Assembly (NCBI GenBank): GCA_014381415.1
Contig: JACNLQ010000058.1
Span: 1 to 64,000 of the forward strand
DNA length: 64,000 bases
Reading direction: 5' to 3'
Origin: Fidelibacterota bacterium
GTDB lineage: Bacteria > Fidelibacterota > Marinisomatia > SCGC-AAA003-L08 > D37C17
Shown: piece after piece, positions 19,377-29,924 of the stretch
Layout: each line of letters starts with the position of its first letter
How positions within the stretch are numbered: position 1 is the stretch's first letter
Notes under the pieces: generated by a model
What the model was told of the DNA's origin: nothing
The model's input: the letters and a program-made list of their open reading frames with translations, nothing else
Database searches by the model: none
Made by a program: the position numbers and the translations under genes

Positions 19377-19871
19377 ATGAAGAAATTACTATTTATACTT
19401 ATGGTTGGTAGTTTGTTTGCTCAAGATATAGATACAAGTGGAATGAGTGAAGTGGAAAAGCAGATGTTGTTTAAACAGAATGATAAAAGTATATTATTGA
19501 CATATCTTTTATCAATTAATATTCCTACAGCAGGGCATGCATGGAATGGTGATTGGGTTAGGGGATTTAAACCAAATGTTTTACCTGTGGGATTTCTTGT
19601 ATCATTGGGTGTAGCTGGGTATATTGAAGAAACTTATAGCTTTTATAATACTAAAGCAAATATAGTACAAGTAATTGCAGTACTTACAGGTATATCATCT
19701 ATTGCCTCATGGTATCTGATGCAAATCCAAGATGCAGTGTATTTGGCAAAAACACACAATGCTTCTCTATATAAACAAATATATGGTAGAGATTATCCTA
19801 TCCAACCCAAGAAGTCAGTTGTTCAAAAAATGATTGATAAGAAAGAAGCCAAGAAATCTAAACCTGAATGA
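19377..19871 (+). CDS. Hypothetical exported protein
   Basis: 164 aa; signal peptide MKKLLFILMVGSLFAQ; hydrophobic central segments. Confidence 0.65.
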   Translation: MKKLLFILMVGSLFAQDIDTSGMSEVEKQMLFKQNDKSILLTYLLSINIPTAGHAWNGDWVRGFKPNVLPVGFLVSLGVAGYIEETYSFYNTKANIVQVIAVLTGISSIASWYLMQIQDAVYLAKTHNASLYKQIYGRDYPIQPKKSVVQKMIDKKEAKKSKPE

Positions 19872-20003
19872 TTCGCAAGCTAATTATATTATTAGTTTTT
19901 GTTGGAAGTAGTACAGTAGGAATTTTACACCGTCTCACAAAGTTATCCTCGTTAAGCATAATGATAAAGGAGTAAAATTAAATTTTGGTTGGACTAATAA
20001 ATA

Positions 20004-21137
20004 TTATTTGAGAATTTTCTCTACTAATTTTACTACATCTAAAATATTTTGTGCTCCATCATTATTTAAGTCAGTTAATTTAGAGGTTGATTTATTATTG
20101 TCTCTATAAATTCCCTCACAGATATCTAACACTCCATTATTGTTACAGTCACTTCCGTCCCCTTCACCTCCACAAACCCCACAGGCATCAATAATTGCAT
20201 TCCCATTTGGCAACCCCCTACAGTCACAACTTCCTGTATTAGGTTTATCTTTACCCCCGCAGACACCACAAATATCCTTTGTAATAGTCATATCTCCACC
20301 ACAGATACCAAAACAATCTCTTTCCCAAACAGGTACCCCTTTCCATTCCTGTAATTTGAATTCCATATCAATCTCTGCACCGCAAAGAAGTGTTCCATCA
20401 AAGTCCGCACCGGTAAAATCAGCATGTTTTAGATTGGTTCCCTGTAGGTTGGCATTTTTCAAATTAGCATTCATCAATTTAGCATCGAATAAAGAGGCGT
20501 CTGAAAAATCAACCTCTTCCAAATTGGTATTCACAAGATTTGCATACCGTAAATCCGCCACTATTAAAGACGCATTTTTCAGGTTGGCTTCATTAAGGTT
20601 TGCATACCATAACCATGCATCTGTTAAATTGGCATTTTCAAGATTTGCATCCAATAGGTCAGCGTCAAACAAAGAAGCATCCTTTAGATTTGCATTTTTT
20701 AGATTTATATGAACCAATGATGCATTCACCAAATTAGCACCTTCTAAATTTGCATTCTGGAGATTAGCATTTTCCAAATTGGCATAGCGGAAATCGGAAC
20801 CTTTTAGATTTGCATTTTCTAAATTGGTCCAGCTGAGATTTGCATTTACCAGATTTGCATTAATCAGGTTTGCATCAGTTAGATTTGCCGTAACAAGTTG
20901 AGAATAACGAAGGTCAGCCCCCACCAAATAGGCACCCTCCAGATTCGCCCATTTTAAATCAACGTTTCGTAGATTGGCATTAGGAAGCCAGCATTTCAAC
21001 ATATAGGAATAATATTTTTGCCAAGTTTCCTCATTGCAGTCACAATTATAATTGGTACTATTATTCTCATTATATTCAGTACAGTCATCTGCAAATAAGG
21101 GAATGATGATAATCGTTAGTAAAAAGAAATATCGCAT
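20004..21137 (-). CDS. Exported pentapeptide-repeat protein with Cys-rich CGVCGG segment and dockerin-like C-terminus
   Basis: 377 aa; A(N/D)LxxANL repeats; CGVCGG motifs; C-term TDLNNDGAQNILDVVKLVEKILK. Confidence 0.85.
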   Translation of the reverse strand: MRYFFLLTIIIIPLFADDCTEYNENNSTNYNCDCNEETWQKYYSYMLKCWLPNANLRNVDLKWANLEGAYLVGADLRYSQLVTANLTDANLINANLVNANLSWTNLENANLKGSDFRYANLENANLQNANLEGANLVNASLVHINLKNANLKDASLFDADLLDANLENANLTDAWLWYANLNEANLKNASLIVADLRYANLVNTNLEEVDFSDASLFDAKLMNANLKNANLQGTNLKHADFTGADFDGTLLCGAEIDMEFKLQEWKGVPVWERDCFGICGGDMTITKDICGVCGGKDKPNTGSCDCRGLPNGNAIIDACGVCGGEGDGSDCNNNGVLDICEGIYRDNNKSTSKLTDLNNDGAQNILDVVKLVEKILK

Positions 21138-21229
21138 GAACTGTTCTAAATAATTAGTATCTGAAATTTATAGCAATTGTAAGAATTCTTTTAAAGGGCA
21201 TGATAGCCTCAAGAATAAATGGGTAAGCG

Positions 21230-22735
21230 TTATTTAATAGTGACGATAAAGGGAGAAATTAATTCTATCTTTTCTTCCAGACTTTTACCTAAGAGGAGGT
21301 TTTTCCTGGTAGATAATTCCCTATACTCAGGTAGTATGGATATGAGGTTTGTTACATAATTTCCTTTAATTGCAAAATTTACATTTTGCGGAATAATTGA
21401 TTCATTTTCATAAAAATATTGCGCGTTTAAAGTAGATACAACTACACCCACTATTTCACCATTCTCATTTAAAAGAGGACCTCCGCTATTTCCCGGCTGA
21501 ATCGGATTACTTATTTGTATAAGCCTCGGATCATCCTTTATTCCGTAAAGTGAACTGATATCACCAGTAGATAATTTAACTGATTTCCCCAAGATCTCTC
21601 CCAGGGGATAGCCTAAAGTAAAAATCTCCTGGCCCAATCTCATATCGCTGGTATTTGATATAATGAAGGGTATATCTTCTGTAAAATATTCAGAAATATG
21701 AAAATCTTCCAACGCCAATAATGCTATATCATTGTTTTTATCCTGTAGAGCTATTTTTGCGGTAAACGATTTATCAATTGATGGAAAATGCACCTCTATT
21801 TCCTGCTTACCGTGAATCACATGATAATTGGTTATGATTAACCCGTTTCCTGAAATAACAAATCCGCTACCCATTGATTGAAGCTGAGTATTAACTGCTA
21901 ACCCTGGTGCTGACATATAAAATGGGGGATACACTTTTAAAGAGATATTTTCTCTTTCATAATTTATGGGATATTTTGAAAAAGCAGATGAAGTTCTAAA
22001 AATACCACTTTCTTCGAAAGTTATACTGCGTATTTTTTCAGTATGATCAGCCATAAACCAATGTTCTTCATAGGTATTTCGATAACCACTTTTACTATAA
22101 TAGGCTTTCATTAGCCCTCTGGGCCATTCAGACTCTTTACTGTGCAGAATATAGGAATTATAACGGTTAAATTCTTCCTTATCGCGAATAATTGCCACTT
22201 CAAACTTTCCTGCAATTTCGTTATTCCCTTTTACACCAGTGAGCATGTTCTCCCAGTCAGTATTTTCAGAAACAGTCCAAATACCTTCAATAGGATCTAA
22301 AACATTTTCATGATAATATTCCTTGAAATCATTTTTATTAAGATCAATGGATTGCCAGAACATAGTTTCAATTGTATCAAAGGAAATAATATTGGCAAAA
22401 ATGCCATAACAGCTGTTTGTGTCATCAGGCAATTTAATATTGGTGATATGTAATGCATCTCCTCCAACTTTGCGAACTTTCCATTTTGCCAAGCGAATGA
22501 CGTCATTATAATCACAATTGATCATAGACGGAACCGCATTATTAATAGTTAGTTTGCCCATTTTTATCGATTGAGGAGGTAGTGGGTCTAATTCGTGATA
22601 TACGGATATATTGTATTCTACAGATTTAGCTACTTTGGAAGATGTTAGTGGTTGGTAATTTACATAAGGAGCACAAGAAATGCCCAAAAATAAACTTATT
22701 GCCATTATGATTCTAAATTTCACTCTGTTCTCCAT
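21230..22735 (-). CDS. Trypsin-like (S1C/HtrA-type) serine protease lipoprotein
   Basis: 501 aa; catalytic motifs TNYHVI, NNDIALLAL, GNSGGPLLN; lipobox-like LGISCA. Confidence 0.82.
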   Translation of the reverse strand: MENRVKFRIIMAISLFLGISCAPYVNYQPLTSSKVAKSVEYNISVYHELDPLPPQSIKMGKLTINNAVPSMINCDYNDVIRLAKWKVRKVGGDALHITNIKLPDDTNSCYGIFANIISFDTIETMFWQSIDLNKNDFKEYYHENVLDPIEGIWTVSENTDWENMLTGVKGNNEIAGKFEVAIIRDKEEFNRYNSYILHSKESEWPRGLMKAYYSKSGYRNTYEEHWFMADHTEKIRSITFEESGIFRTSSAFSKYPINYERENISLKVYPPFYMSAPGLAVNTQLQSMGSGFVISGNGLIITNYHVIHGKQEIEVHFPSIDKSFTAKIALQDKNNDIALLALEDFHISEYFTEDIPFIISNTSDMRLGQEIFTLGYPLGEILGKSVKLSTGDISSLYGIKDDPRLIQISNPIQPGNSGGPLLNENGEIVGVVVSTLNAQYFYENESIIPQNVNFAIKGNYVTNLISILPEYRELSTRKNLLLGKSLEEKIELISPFIVTIK

Positions 22736-22846
22736 AAATGAAATTTAAGAAATATATAACCCCGATGTTACATTTATTTCTACTTTTCTAGAAGCTGATT
22801 ATTTGGAAAATAATAATCTTGGATATTTTCTTAATATAATTTGAGT

Positions 22847-23455
22847 CTAGAACTTCAATGATAAATTGATACGCATTGAATTAGTAGCTGGAGATAATTG
22901 AGGTTCAACTGACATATTGAAATTTGTCCGTTCAAGATAAATTACATCGAAGAATGAAACCATTCTGTGGAGAATGAGTCCTCCAACAGCAAATTTTGCA
23001 TATTTATTAAATGAGGCAGACTTTATTCGCATTTCATCAAATATTATACGATTATCCGAATTATCCCATTGCCATTCAAATCCTTCACCCTCTTTATATT
23101 TATCGTTTACTAATCTTTTACGTTCTTTAGTATCATTGTAAATATCCAAACTATTATAATGCCCAAGATTTACTACAAATAAATAGTCTTTACCCGTCAT
23201 ATCCACATCTGCATGAAGTTCGGCAAAAGCAGTATAATCACTTTCATACCAAACTGATGTTTTCTTTCCCCCTATATAAATCAACCAAAGTGCAGCTTCC
23301 CTTATGAAGAAATTATTTGCCCGTTCTGATGCTCCCAGAGTCTTTTCACCCCATCCCGGCAATATCATCGACTGGAGCTTTGTTTTTGCATTTCCATTTA
23401 CTTGTGCAGTAATGCAAGTAAAGCTTATAAATATAAATAAAAAATATTTTTTCAT
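22847..23455 (-). CDS. Hypothetical exported protein
   Basis: 202 aa; signal peptide; LQSMILPGWGEKTLG resembles DUF5683-type proteins (tentative). Confidence 0.55.
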   Translation of the reverse strand: MKKYFLFIFISFTCITAQVNGNAKTKLQSMILPGWGEKTLGASERANNFFIREAALWLIYIGGKKTSVWYESDYTAFAELHADVDMTGKDYLFVVNLGHYNSLDIYNDTKERKRLVNDKYKEGEGFEWQWDNSDNRIIFDEMRIKSASFNKYAKFAVGGLILHRMVSFFDVIYLERTNFNMSVEPQLSPATNSMRINLSLKF

Positions 23456-24939
23456 TTTTTTCTTAATAATACTCCTATTATAAAAAACATGGAAATTACT
23501 GTACTTAATTGGGAAAATATATCCCCATATTTTGTATAAAAAGTAACTCTTTTGGAGGGCATAATTGCAGCACTAATCACTCCAGTTTGATTCAACGATA
23601 ATTGTCTAACGATGTTCCCCGATGGGTCTATAACCATTGATATGCCTGTATTCGTACACCGTAAAACTGGTCTGCGATTCTCAACAGCCCTGAAAATTGC
23701 CTGCTTTGCATGCTGCTGAGGTTCAGGTGGAGTTTCGTACCAACCATCATTCACAACATAAACCAATACCTGAGCTCCCCGCCTTACAAACTCAGCACTT
23801 AATGCAGGAATAGTAGATTCGAAACAAATCATGGCTGCAAATTTTGTATTCTGGATATTAAACATCCTGTATTCATCACCGTGAGTGAAATTTGCCTGAC
23901 CTAAATTTAATTCTTTTAATGAGGGGAAAACCCCAGATAATGGAATATGTTCTGCCATAGGTACCAACTTTAATTTATTATAAATTTTTGAAACTGAATC
24001 TGGGGAAATTAAAACTACTGAGTTAAAGAACTTTCTATTCTCCTTTTCCCCCGTAAAATACGGTATCCCTGATAACAATTTTGATTCACCCAATTCAGAT
24101 TGAATCCATTTTAAAGAATATTGGTTACCCTGCAGTATATAAGATGACGTAGCAGATTCTGGCCATATAACTAAATCAACTCCATTCTCTATTGCAGGTT
24201 TGGAAAGTGTTAATAGCGATTCAATATTTTCACGGACTGCTCCGGGTTTCCATTTTTGGGAAAGATGAATATTGGGCTGAATAAGGGTGACATCTATTTT
24301 TTTTACAATGCCTTCCTGTGGAGTTGGTGTAAGGATAATCCCTGTTATCCAGGGAAGGAGAAATATGGAAACTACAGCAAAGGAATGACTTGAGTATGGT
24401 CTATCTATCCAATTATAAATAGAAACATTCAGTAAAATAATCCAAAATGTAATACCGTAAATTCCGGTGATTTCTGCATTTTGAACTAAGGTAAGAAAAT
24501 CCAATTGGGTATTTGCTAAAGCAGTCCATGGTCCACCGGTTAACACATCCATATTACGAATATATTCAATAGAAGTCCAGATAAATGGTAAGAGCCAGAA
24601 CCATCGTTGGGAATAATGTGATTTCAGGAAACCAATAATTAAACTGATACCTGCTACATTTAATGAACAATAAAGTACAGCCGCCAACATGGAAATCACA
24701 CCAATGATTGGTGTGGTACCAATATTCATTGCCAACCAAAATATTGTTGTTAAATAATAGGCTAAACCCCATAAAAAGCCTGCTTTGAAAAAATCTTTTG
24801 TGGATTTAATTCGATTCAGTACAAAAATGAATGGCACCAGGCTAAACCATGCCAACCAACCTAAATGAAGGGGATGTTGGGCAAGCCCCGTTAATACTGC
24901 TGAAATTATAAGTGTAATAGGGCTGTAGGTAACTCTCAT
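23452..24939 (-). CDS. lnt: Apolipoprotein N-acyltransferase
   Basis: 495 aa; TM region plus nitrilase-fold motifs LVIWPESATS, KLKLVPMAEHIPL, AAMICFEST. Confidence 0.92.
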   Translation of the reverse strand: MRVTYSPITLIISAVLTGLAQHPLHLGWLAWFSLVPFIFVLNRIKSTKDFFKAGFLWGLAYYLTTIFWLAMNIGTTPIIGVISMLAAVLYCSLNVAGISLIIGFLKSHYSQRWFWLLPFIWTSIEYIRNMDVLTGGPWTALANTQLDFLTLVQNAEITGIYGITFWIILLNVSIYNWIDRPYSSHSFAVVSIFLLPWITGIILTPTPQEGIVKKIDVTLIQPNIHLSQKWKPGAVRENIESLLTLSKPAIENGVDLVIWPESATSSYILQGNQYSLKWIQSELGESKLLSGIPYFTGEKENRKFFNSVVLISPDSVSKIYNKLKLVPMAEHIPLSGVFPSLKELNLGQANFTHGDEYRMFNIQNTKFAAMICFESTIPALSAEFVRRGAQVLVYVVNDGWYETPPEPQQHAKQAIFRAVENRRPVLRCTNTGISMVIDPSGNIVRQLSLNQTGVISAAIMPSKRVTFYTKYGDIFSQLSTVISMFFIIGVLLRKK

Positions 24940-25353
24940 TCAGGACTGAGAATCCAAATATTCTTGCAGAATAATGGCAGCGGCAGTTTCATCTACCCTA
25001 CCTTTTTCATGTCCGGTTTTTACTCCCTGTAGCTGTAAACTTTTTTCTGCGGCTACACTGCTGAGTCGTTCATCAATGGGGATTACCTGAATTTTCCCAA
25101 TGGAAAATAATTTAGCAATAAATATCTTTACGACATCTGTCTGCTTAGAATTTTCTCCCTTTAAAGTATAAGGAACCCCTACCACAATTTTATTCACATC
25201 CCTTTCTTTAGCAGTTTCCAAAATTGCTGAGATATAATCAGGTGTTATTTTTCTATCAATAATTGTCAAGGGCTTGGCAATAATGCCCAATGGGTCTGAC
25301 AGCGCTATTCCTATCCGGCGCTCCCCATAATCAACTCCAAGGATTCTACTCAA
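24940..25353 (-). CDS. ruvX: Putative Holliday junction resolvase (YqgF/RuvX)
   Basis: 137 aa; ILGVDYGERRIGIALSDP; PIDERLSSVAAEK; DETAAAIILQEYL. Confidence 0.92.
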   Translation of the reverse strand: MSRILGVDYGERRIGIALSDPLGIIAKPLTIIDRKITPDYISAILETAKERDVNKIVVGVPYTLKGENSKQTDVVKIFIAKLFSIGKIQVIPIDERLSSVAAEKSLQLQGVKTGHEKGRVDETAAAIILQEYLDSQS

Positions 25354-25670
25354 TCGGTTTTAGTCCATTCTTGATGTAACTCTTGTCGGATTATTTTACC
25401 AGGTTTAAAATGTATTTTCCTTCGCGGTGGTACATATACTTCTTCATTGGTACGGGGATTTCTTGCCCGAGGTTTGGCTTTGGTAGGTTTCACTTCAAAA
25501 ATACCAAAATTTCTTAATTCAATCCGGATTCGACTTTTATCCTCGGTTAACATTTCTGCAACGGTGTCTAAAGTTGTATCCAGAATTAATTTCATTTCAT
25601 CATGAGTGAGATTTAATTTATCTCCAGCTCTCCGGATTATATCTTCACGAGTGTAGTTAATTATTTTCAT
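25350..25670 (-). CDS. HU/IHF family DNA-binding protein
   Basis: Start at MKIINYTREDIIRRAGDKLNL (ATG at 25670-25668) rather than the longer track ORF, which runs into relA; RIELRNFGIFEVKPTKAKPRARNPRT. Confidence 0.9.
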   Translation of the reverse strand: MKIINYTREDIIRRAGDKLNLTHDEMKLILDTTLDTVAEMLTEDKSRIRIELRNFGIFEVKPTKAKPRARNPRTNEEVYVPPRRKIHFKPGKIIRQELHQEWTKTD

Positions 25671-25671
25671 A

Positions 25672-27873
25672 TTACATCCTTTCTGTTGATATGAAGTTTG
25701 GTATTTTTTGTATTCTTTTTGAAAGCCTGTCCAATTGGCGTGTATCTCTAACTTCCAGAACAATAATACAAGTAGCAATACCTTCTGCAGCTTTCATATC
25801 GATGCTGGAAATATTGATATTTAATGCGGATATACATTCAGTAATATCTTTTAAAAGCTGCTTTCGATCTTCTAATAATATTTTAAGTCTAACGATAAAC
25901 GAGCTTTGTGGTTTAACATTCCATTCTACAAAAATAAATCTGTCTTCACCCTCCATACATGGCAAGTTTTTACATGTACTACGATGAATAGTTACCCCTC
26001 TTCCCCGAGTTATATATCCTGCAATTTCGTCCCCGGGAATGGGGCTGCAACATTTTGCAAAAGCCAATAATGCATTTGCAACCCCATCAACAGTGACACC
26101 CTTTGCTTGCCTCCGTGCCTTATTAATAAATCGCTCAGTTAAAGATTGGCTTTCTGGATCATTATCTTGTTCATTATAATCAACTGGTTGATATTTATCT
26201 ATGATATCTCTAACTGTTAACTGGCCATTTGCCAAAGCTGCATAAACCAATTCAATTTGATTAAAACCCATTATCTGTGGTTTTGCTTGCAACTCATCTA
26301 AGAGTGAAACTCGTTTCATTCTCCGTAGAGTCTTTTCAATTATTTCTTTCCCAAGCTGGATGCTCTGTTCCGTTTGTTCTTTTTTAACCCAGCGTTTTAT
26401 GTGAGATTTAGCTTTTCCAGTCTGTACAAACTTTAGCCAGGCATAACTTGGTTTTTGAGTATTGGAAGTCAATATTTCAATGGAATCACCATTTTTTAAA
26501 ACCAAATTTAAGGGAACTATTTTTCCATTCACCTTGGCACCAATGCAATGAATACCTACTTGAGTATGAACCTGAAATGCAAAATCAATTGGGGTGGAAT
26601 TTGCAGGTAAGGGGGTTACATCACCCGCAGGGGTGAAAACAAATATTTCATCCTTGAATAAGTCAACTTTTAATAGCTTGAGGAATTCATCAGGATTTGA
26701 ATCTTCTGCCTGAAGTACTTCAACAAGTTCACGAAGCCAGCGCATGTGTTTATCAATATTTGAATCATCAGCTTTAATTGCCCCCTTCTCTTTATATACC
26801 CAATGGGCAGCAACACCAATTTCCGCTGTTTGATCCATTTCTTTGGTTCTTATTTGAACTTCTACCATTTTTCCTTGATGTCCAAATACTGTGGTATGAA
26901 TTGACTGATATCCATTACTTTTTGGTGTTGCGATATAATCTTTAAATCTCTCTTGTAGAGGAGTAAATAATTGATGAATAATACCCAAAATAGCATAACA
27001 TTCTTCTACTTTACAAGCAATAATTCTAATGGCAAATAAATCAAATAACTCCTCAAATTTTTTATTTTGTTTCTGCATTTTACCTGAAATTGAAAAGTAA
27101 TGTTTAGCCCTACCAAATATTTGAGCATGGATATTAAATTTACCTAATTCATCTTTAATTGGAATTGAAAATTCCTCAATGTACTTTTCTCTTTGTTTTC
27201 TGGAGGCTTTGGTTTTCTTTTGCAGGAGTTTGTATTCTTCTGGTTCCAAGGTTTTAAGAATGAGATCTTCTAATTCAATTTTTAATTTATTCATTCCCAA
27301 CCTATGTGCCAATGGAGCATATACATCTCGAGTTTCAATCGCAATTCGTCTTTGTTTTATAAGGGGAAGATGCTTAATTGTACTCATATTATGCAGCCGG
27401 TCGGCAAATTTTATAATAATTACTCTTAAATCTTTAGCAACTGATAAAAACATTTTCATGAAATTTTCAGCTTGCTTTTCACGTCTACTGGAAAACTTTA
27501 TACCAGATAATTTGGATACTCCATCAACCAATTCCGCAATTTCTTCTCCAAATTTATTAACCATATCACTTCGGGACATTTTTGTATCTTCAATAACATC
27601 ATGCATAAGCCCAGCTGCAATGGTTCTGGTATCCATTTTCCATTCTGAGAGGATGATACCTACAGATGCACAATGGGTGAAATAGGGTTCACCGGAGCGA
27701 CGCTTTTGCCCTTCATGAGCGGTTTTACTAAAACTGAATGCTTCCCAAATAAAATTAACTGCATCTTTATCTGGCTCAGTGTCGGGATAAAGATTTTTTA
27801 TTATTTGCTGAAAATCTTTTGGATATTCATTTCCATTATGGGGAAGTATTTTTTTCAGTTTGTCCAGCAGCAT
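25672..27873 (-). CDS. Bifunctional (p)ppGpp synthetase/hydrolase RelA/SpoT
   Basis: 733 aa; HD motif AAGLMHDVIEDT, synthetase RFKDYIATPKSNGYQSIHTTV, TGS and ACT regions. Confidence 0.95.
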   Translation of the reverse strand: MLLDKLKKILPHNGNEYPKDFQQIIKNLYPDTEPDKDAVNFIWEAFSFSKTAHEGQKRRSGEPYFTHCASVGIILSEWKMDTRTIAAGLMHDVIEDTKMSRSDMVNKFGEEIAELVDGVSKLSGIKFSSRREKQAENFMKMFLSVAKDLRVIIIKFADRLHNMSTIKHLPLIKQRRIAIETRDVYAPLAHRLGMNKLKIELEDLILKTLEPEEYKLLQKKTKASRKQREKYIEEFSIPIKDELGKFNIHAQIFGRAKHYFSISGKMQKQNKKFEELFDLFAIRIIACKVEECYAILGIIHQLFTPLQERFKDYIATPKSNGYQSIHTTVFGHQGKMVEVQIRTKEMDQTAEIGVAAHWVYKEKGAIKADDSNIDKHMRWLRELVEVLQAEDSNPDEFLKLLKVDLFKDEIFVFTPAGDVTPLPANSTPIDFAFQVHTQVGIHCIGAKVNGKIVPLNLVLKNGDSIEILTSNTQKPSYAWLKFVQTGKAKSHIKRWVKKEQTEQSIQLGKEIIEKTLRRMKRVSLLDELQAKPQIMGFNQIELVYAALANGQLTVRDIIDKYQPVDYNEQDNDPESQSLTERFINKARRQAKGVTVDGVANALLAFAKCCSPIPGDEIAGYITRGRGVTIHRSTCKNLPCMEGEDRFIFVEWNVKPQSSFIVRLKILLEDRKQLLKDITECISALNINISSIDMKAAEGIATCIIVLEVRDTRQLDRLSKRIQKIPNFISTERM

Positions 27874-27875
27874 AA

Positions 27876-29237
27876 TTAAACTGGGATGTCATCGGGAATA
27901 TAATCTGTTTGCAACCTGCTTAAATTTTCAAATTTTGCATATCGACTAATAAAAGAAATATCAACAGATCCTGTTGGACCATTCCGGTGTTTGGCTACAA
28001 TAATTTCACCTAATCCCTTATCTTCCTCATCTCTGCTATACACAAATTTTCTATAGATGAACAAAATGACGTCTGCATCCTGCTCAATAGCACCACTTTC
28101 CCTGAGGTCGGACATTATGGGGCGATGATCTGTCCTATTTTCCACAGCCCGAGACAACTGGGAGAGTGCCAAAACAGGTACATTTAAATCTTTGGCTAAT
28201 GCTTTTAGCGATCTGGAAATAAATGATATTTCTTGCTGCCGGCTTTCAACCTTTCCCCCTGAATTTAAGAGCTGAATATAATCAACTATTATTAGTTCTA
28301 TATTTTGTTCTGCCTTTAACTGTCGGGCTTTTGCACGGAGATCCATAATATTTAAACCTGCAGTATCATCTATAAAAATATTGGCATCAGATAAAGGACC
28401 TGCAGCCTGTGAAAGTTTTTTCCATTCATTTTTAGGCAATCGTCCTGTTCTTACCAAATGGCTGTCAACTCGAGCTTCTGCTGTAATTAACCTCTCAACC
28501 AACTGAGTATTTGACATTTCTAAACTAAATACACCAACTTTATGTCCAAATTCCAAGGCAGCATTCCTAGCGATAGAAAGAGCAAGAGCCGTTTTCCCCA
28601 TAGATGGGCGACCAGCACAAATAATCAGATCAGATTTCTGCAATCCAGATAGGAGATCATCCAAATCAAAAAAACCGGTGGGGACACCCGTTAATGTACC
28701 TTTTTTTCGGCTCCCCCAATTATCCAGAACCTCATGAAGTACAGGTTCAATAGGTATGAATCCCCCACGTTCGGCATCTTGGGACAAATCAAAAAGAATT
28801 TGCTCCGCATTATCAAGGATAATAGTTGCATCCTCTGTACTATCATATGCTTGAGTACTCATTTGTCCTGCAGAACTTATAATAGAGCGAAGGATTTCTT
28901 TCTCCTTCACAATTTTCGCATAATATTCCACATTTGAAGCCGTGGGAGTATCAGTTGATAATCCAGTTATAAAATAAGCCCCTCCAACATCTTCCAATTT
29001 TCCCGATTTTTTTAATTGATCGGTTACACTTATGGAATCAATTGCCTCATTTTTCTCAAACAATGCTGCCATAGCATTGTAAATGTGACCATGAGCTGAT
29101 TTAAAAAAACTTTTATTAGTGAGGGTATGAAATACTCTTGGAACTGCCTCAGGATCTATAAGCATACACCCCAATACAGCTTGTTCAGCTTCTACGGATT
29201 GAGGGGGTAATCTCCCAGCCTGACTTTTAGCAGCCAT
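27876..29237 (-). CDS. dnaB: Replicative DNA helicase DnaB
   Basis: 453 aa; LPPQSVEAEQAVLGCML; Walker A AGRPSMGKTALALS; LIIVDYIQLL. Confidence 0.96.
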   Translation of the reverse strand: MAAKSQAGRLPPQSVEAEQAVLGCMLIDPEAVPRVFHTLTNKSFFKSAHGHIYNAMAALFEKNEAIDSISVTDQLKKSGKLEDVGGAYFITGLSTDTPTASNVEYYAKIVKEKEILRSIISSAGQMSTQAYDSTEDATIILDNAEQILFDLSQDAERGGFIPIEPVLHEVLDNWGSRKKGTLTGVPTGFFDLDDLLSGLQKSDLIICAGRPSMGKTALALSIARNAALEFGHKVGVFSLEMSNTQLVERLITAEARVDSHLVRTGRLPKNEWKKLSQAAGPLSDANIFIDDTAGLNIMDLRAKARQLKAEQNIELIIVDYIQLLNSGGKVESRQQEISFISRSLKALAKDLNVPVLALSQLSRAVENRTDHRPIMSDLRESGAIEQDADVILFIYRKFVYSRDEEDKGLGEIIVAKHRNGPTGSVDISFISRYAKFENLSRLQTDYIPDDIPV

Positions 29238-29240
29238 CTA

Positions 29241-29924
29241 TTATTCTTGTACTAAGTATTTGTCCCGGATCATCTGAAAATCTTCCCAGGCAGGTATTTT
29301 GAAATTAGGATTCCGCAGTAAAGCTGCAGGATGATAGGTAACCACAAGATCAATTCCTTCATATTTGAAGGTTTGATTTCTAAGGTTTTTTAGAGGTTCT
29401 TTTGTGCGCAGAATCGTACAGGCTGAGATCCTCCCTAAAGCCACAATTAACTTGGGATTAATAAGAGATAATTGGGTTTTTAAATAAGGTTCACATAGCT
29501 CGACTTCTTTGGGAAGTGGATCACGATTTTTTGGGGGGCGGCACTTAATTACATTACAAATATAAATATCATCACGGGAAAGATTGATAGCTGCAAGGAT
29601 TTTATCCAATAATTTTCCAGCACGCCCAACAAAAGGTTCCCCTATTAAATCTTCTTTTTCCCCGGGAGCTTCACCTACAAAGACTATATCTGCATTTGGA
29701 TTCCCTACTCCAAATACAAAATTTGTTCGAGTATGCCCCAATTCGCATTTAAGGCAATTGCAAATGGAACCCCTAAAAGATTCCAAGCTATCCAAATTTT
29801 GATTTGGAATACTTGCAATTTGTGAGTCCAAAAATAATCGGTTTCCGTAAAGGTTCCTGGATTGGTCTAAATATCTGGAAATTAATTCAGAGTTATGACT
29901 CATCTGATTCGGGGTCATCCTCAT
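29241..29924 (-). CDS. Type-4 uracil-DNA glycosylase
   Basis: FVGEAPGEKEDLIGEPFVGRAGKLLDKIL, IYICNVIKCRPPKNRDPLPKE and Cys residues for 4Fe-4S; the likely start is the internal Met at 29903. Confidence 0.92.
   Translation of the reverse strand: MRMTPNQMSHNSELISRYLDQSRNLYGNRLFLDSQIASIPNQNLDSLESFRGSICNCLKCELGHTRTNFVFGVGNPNADIVFVGEAPGEKEDLIGEPFVGRAGKLLDKILAAINLSRDDIYICNVIKCRPPKNRDPLPKEVELCEPYLKTQLSLINPKLIVALGRISACTILRTKEPLKNLRNQTFKYEGIDLVVTYHPAALLRNPNFKIPAWEDFQMIRDKYLVQE

Noticed and set aside
20140-20712. 190-aa plus-strand ORF opposite the pentapeptide-repeat gene
   Set aside because: Low-complexity mirror of the repeat on the opposite strand; the minus-strand product has a clear family.
22297-22515. 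72-aa ORF on the same strand inside the protease gene
   Set aside because: Alternative frame inside a well-supported CDS.
25350-25778. 142-aa version of the HU/IHF ORF
   Set aside because: The extra N-terminus reads through the relA 3' end in another frame; the conserved protein begins at MKIINYTRED (25670).
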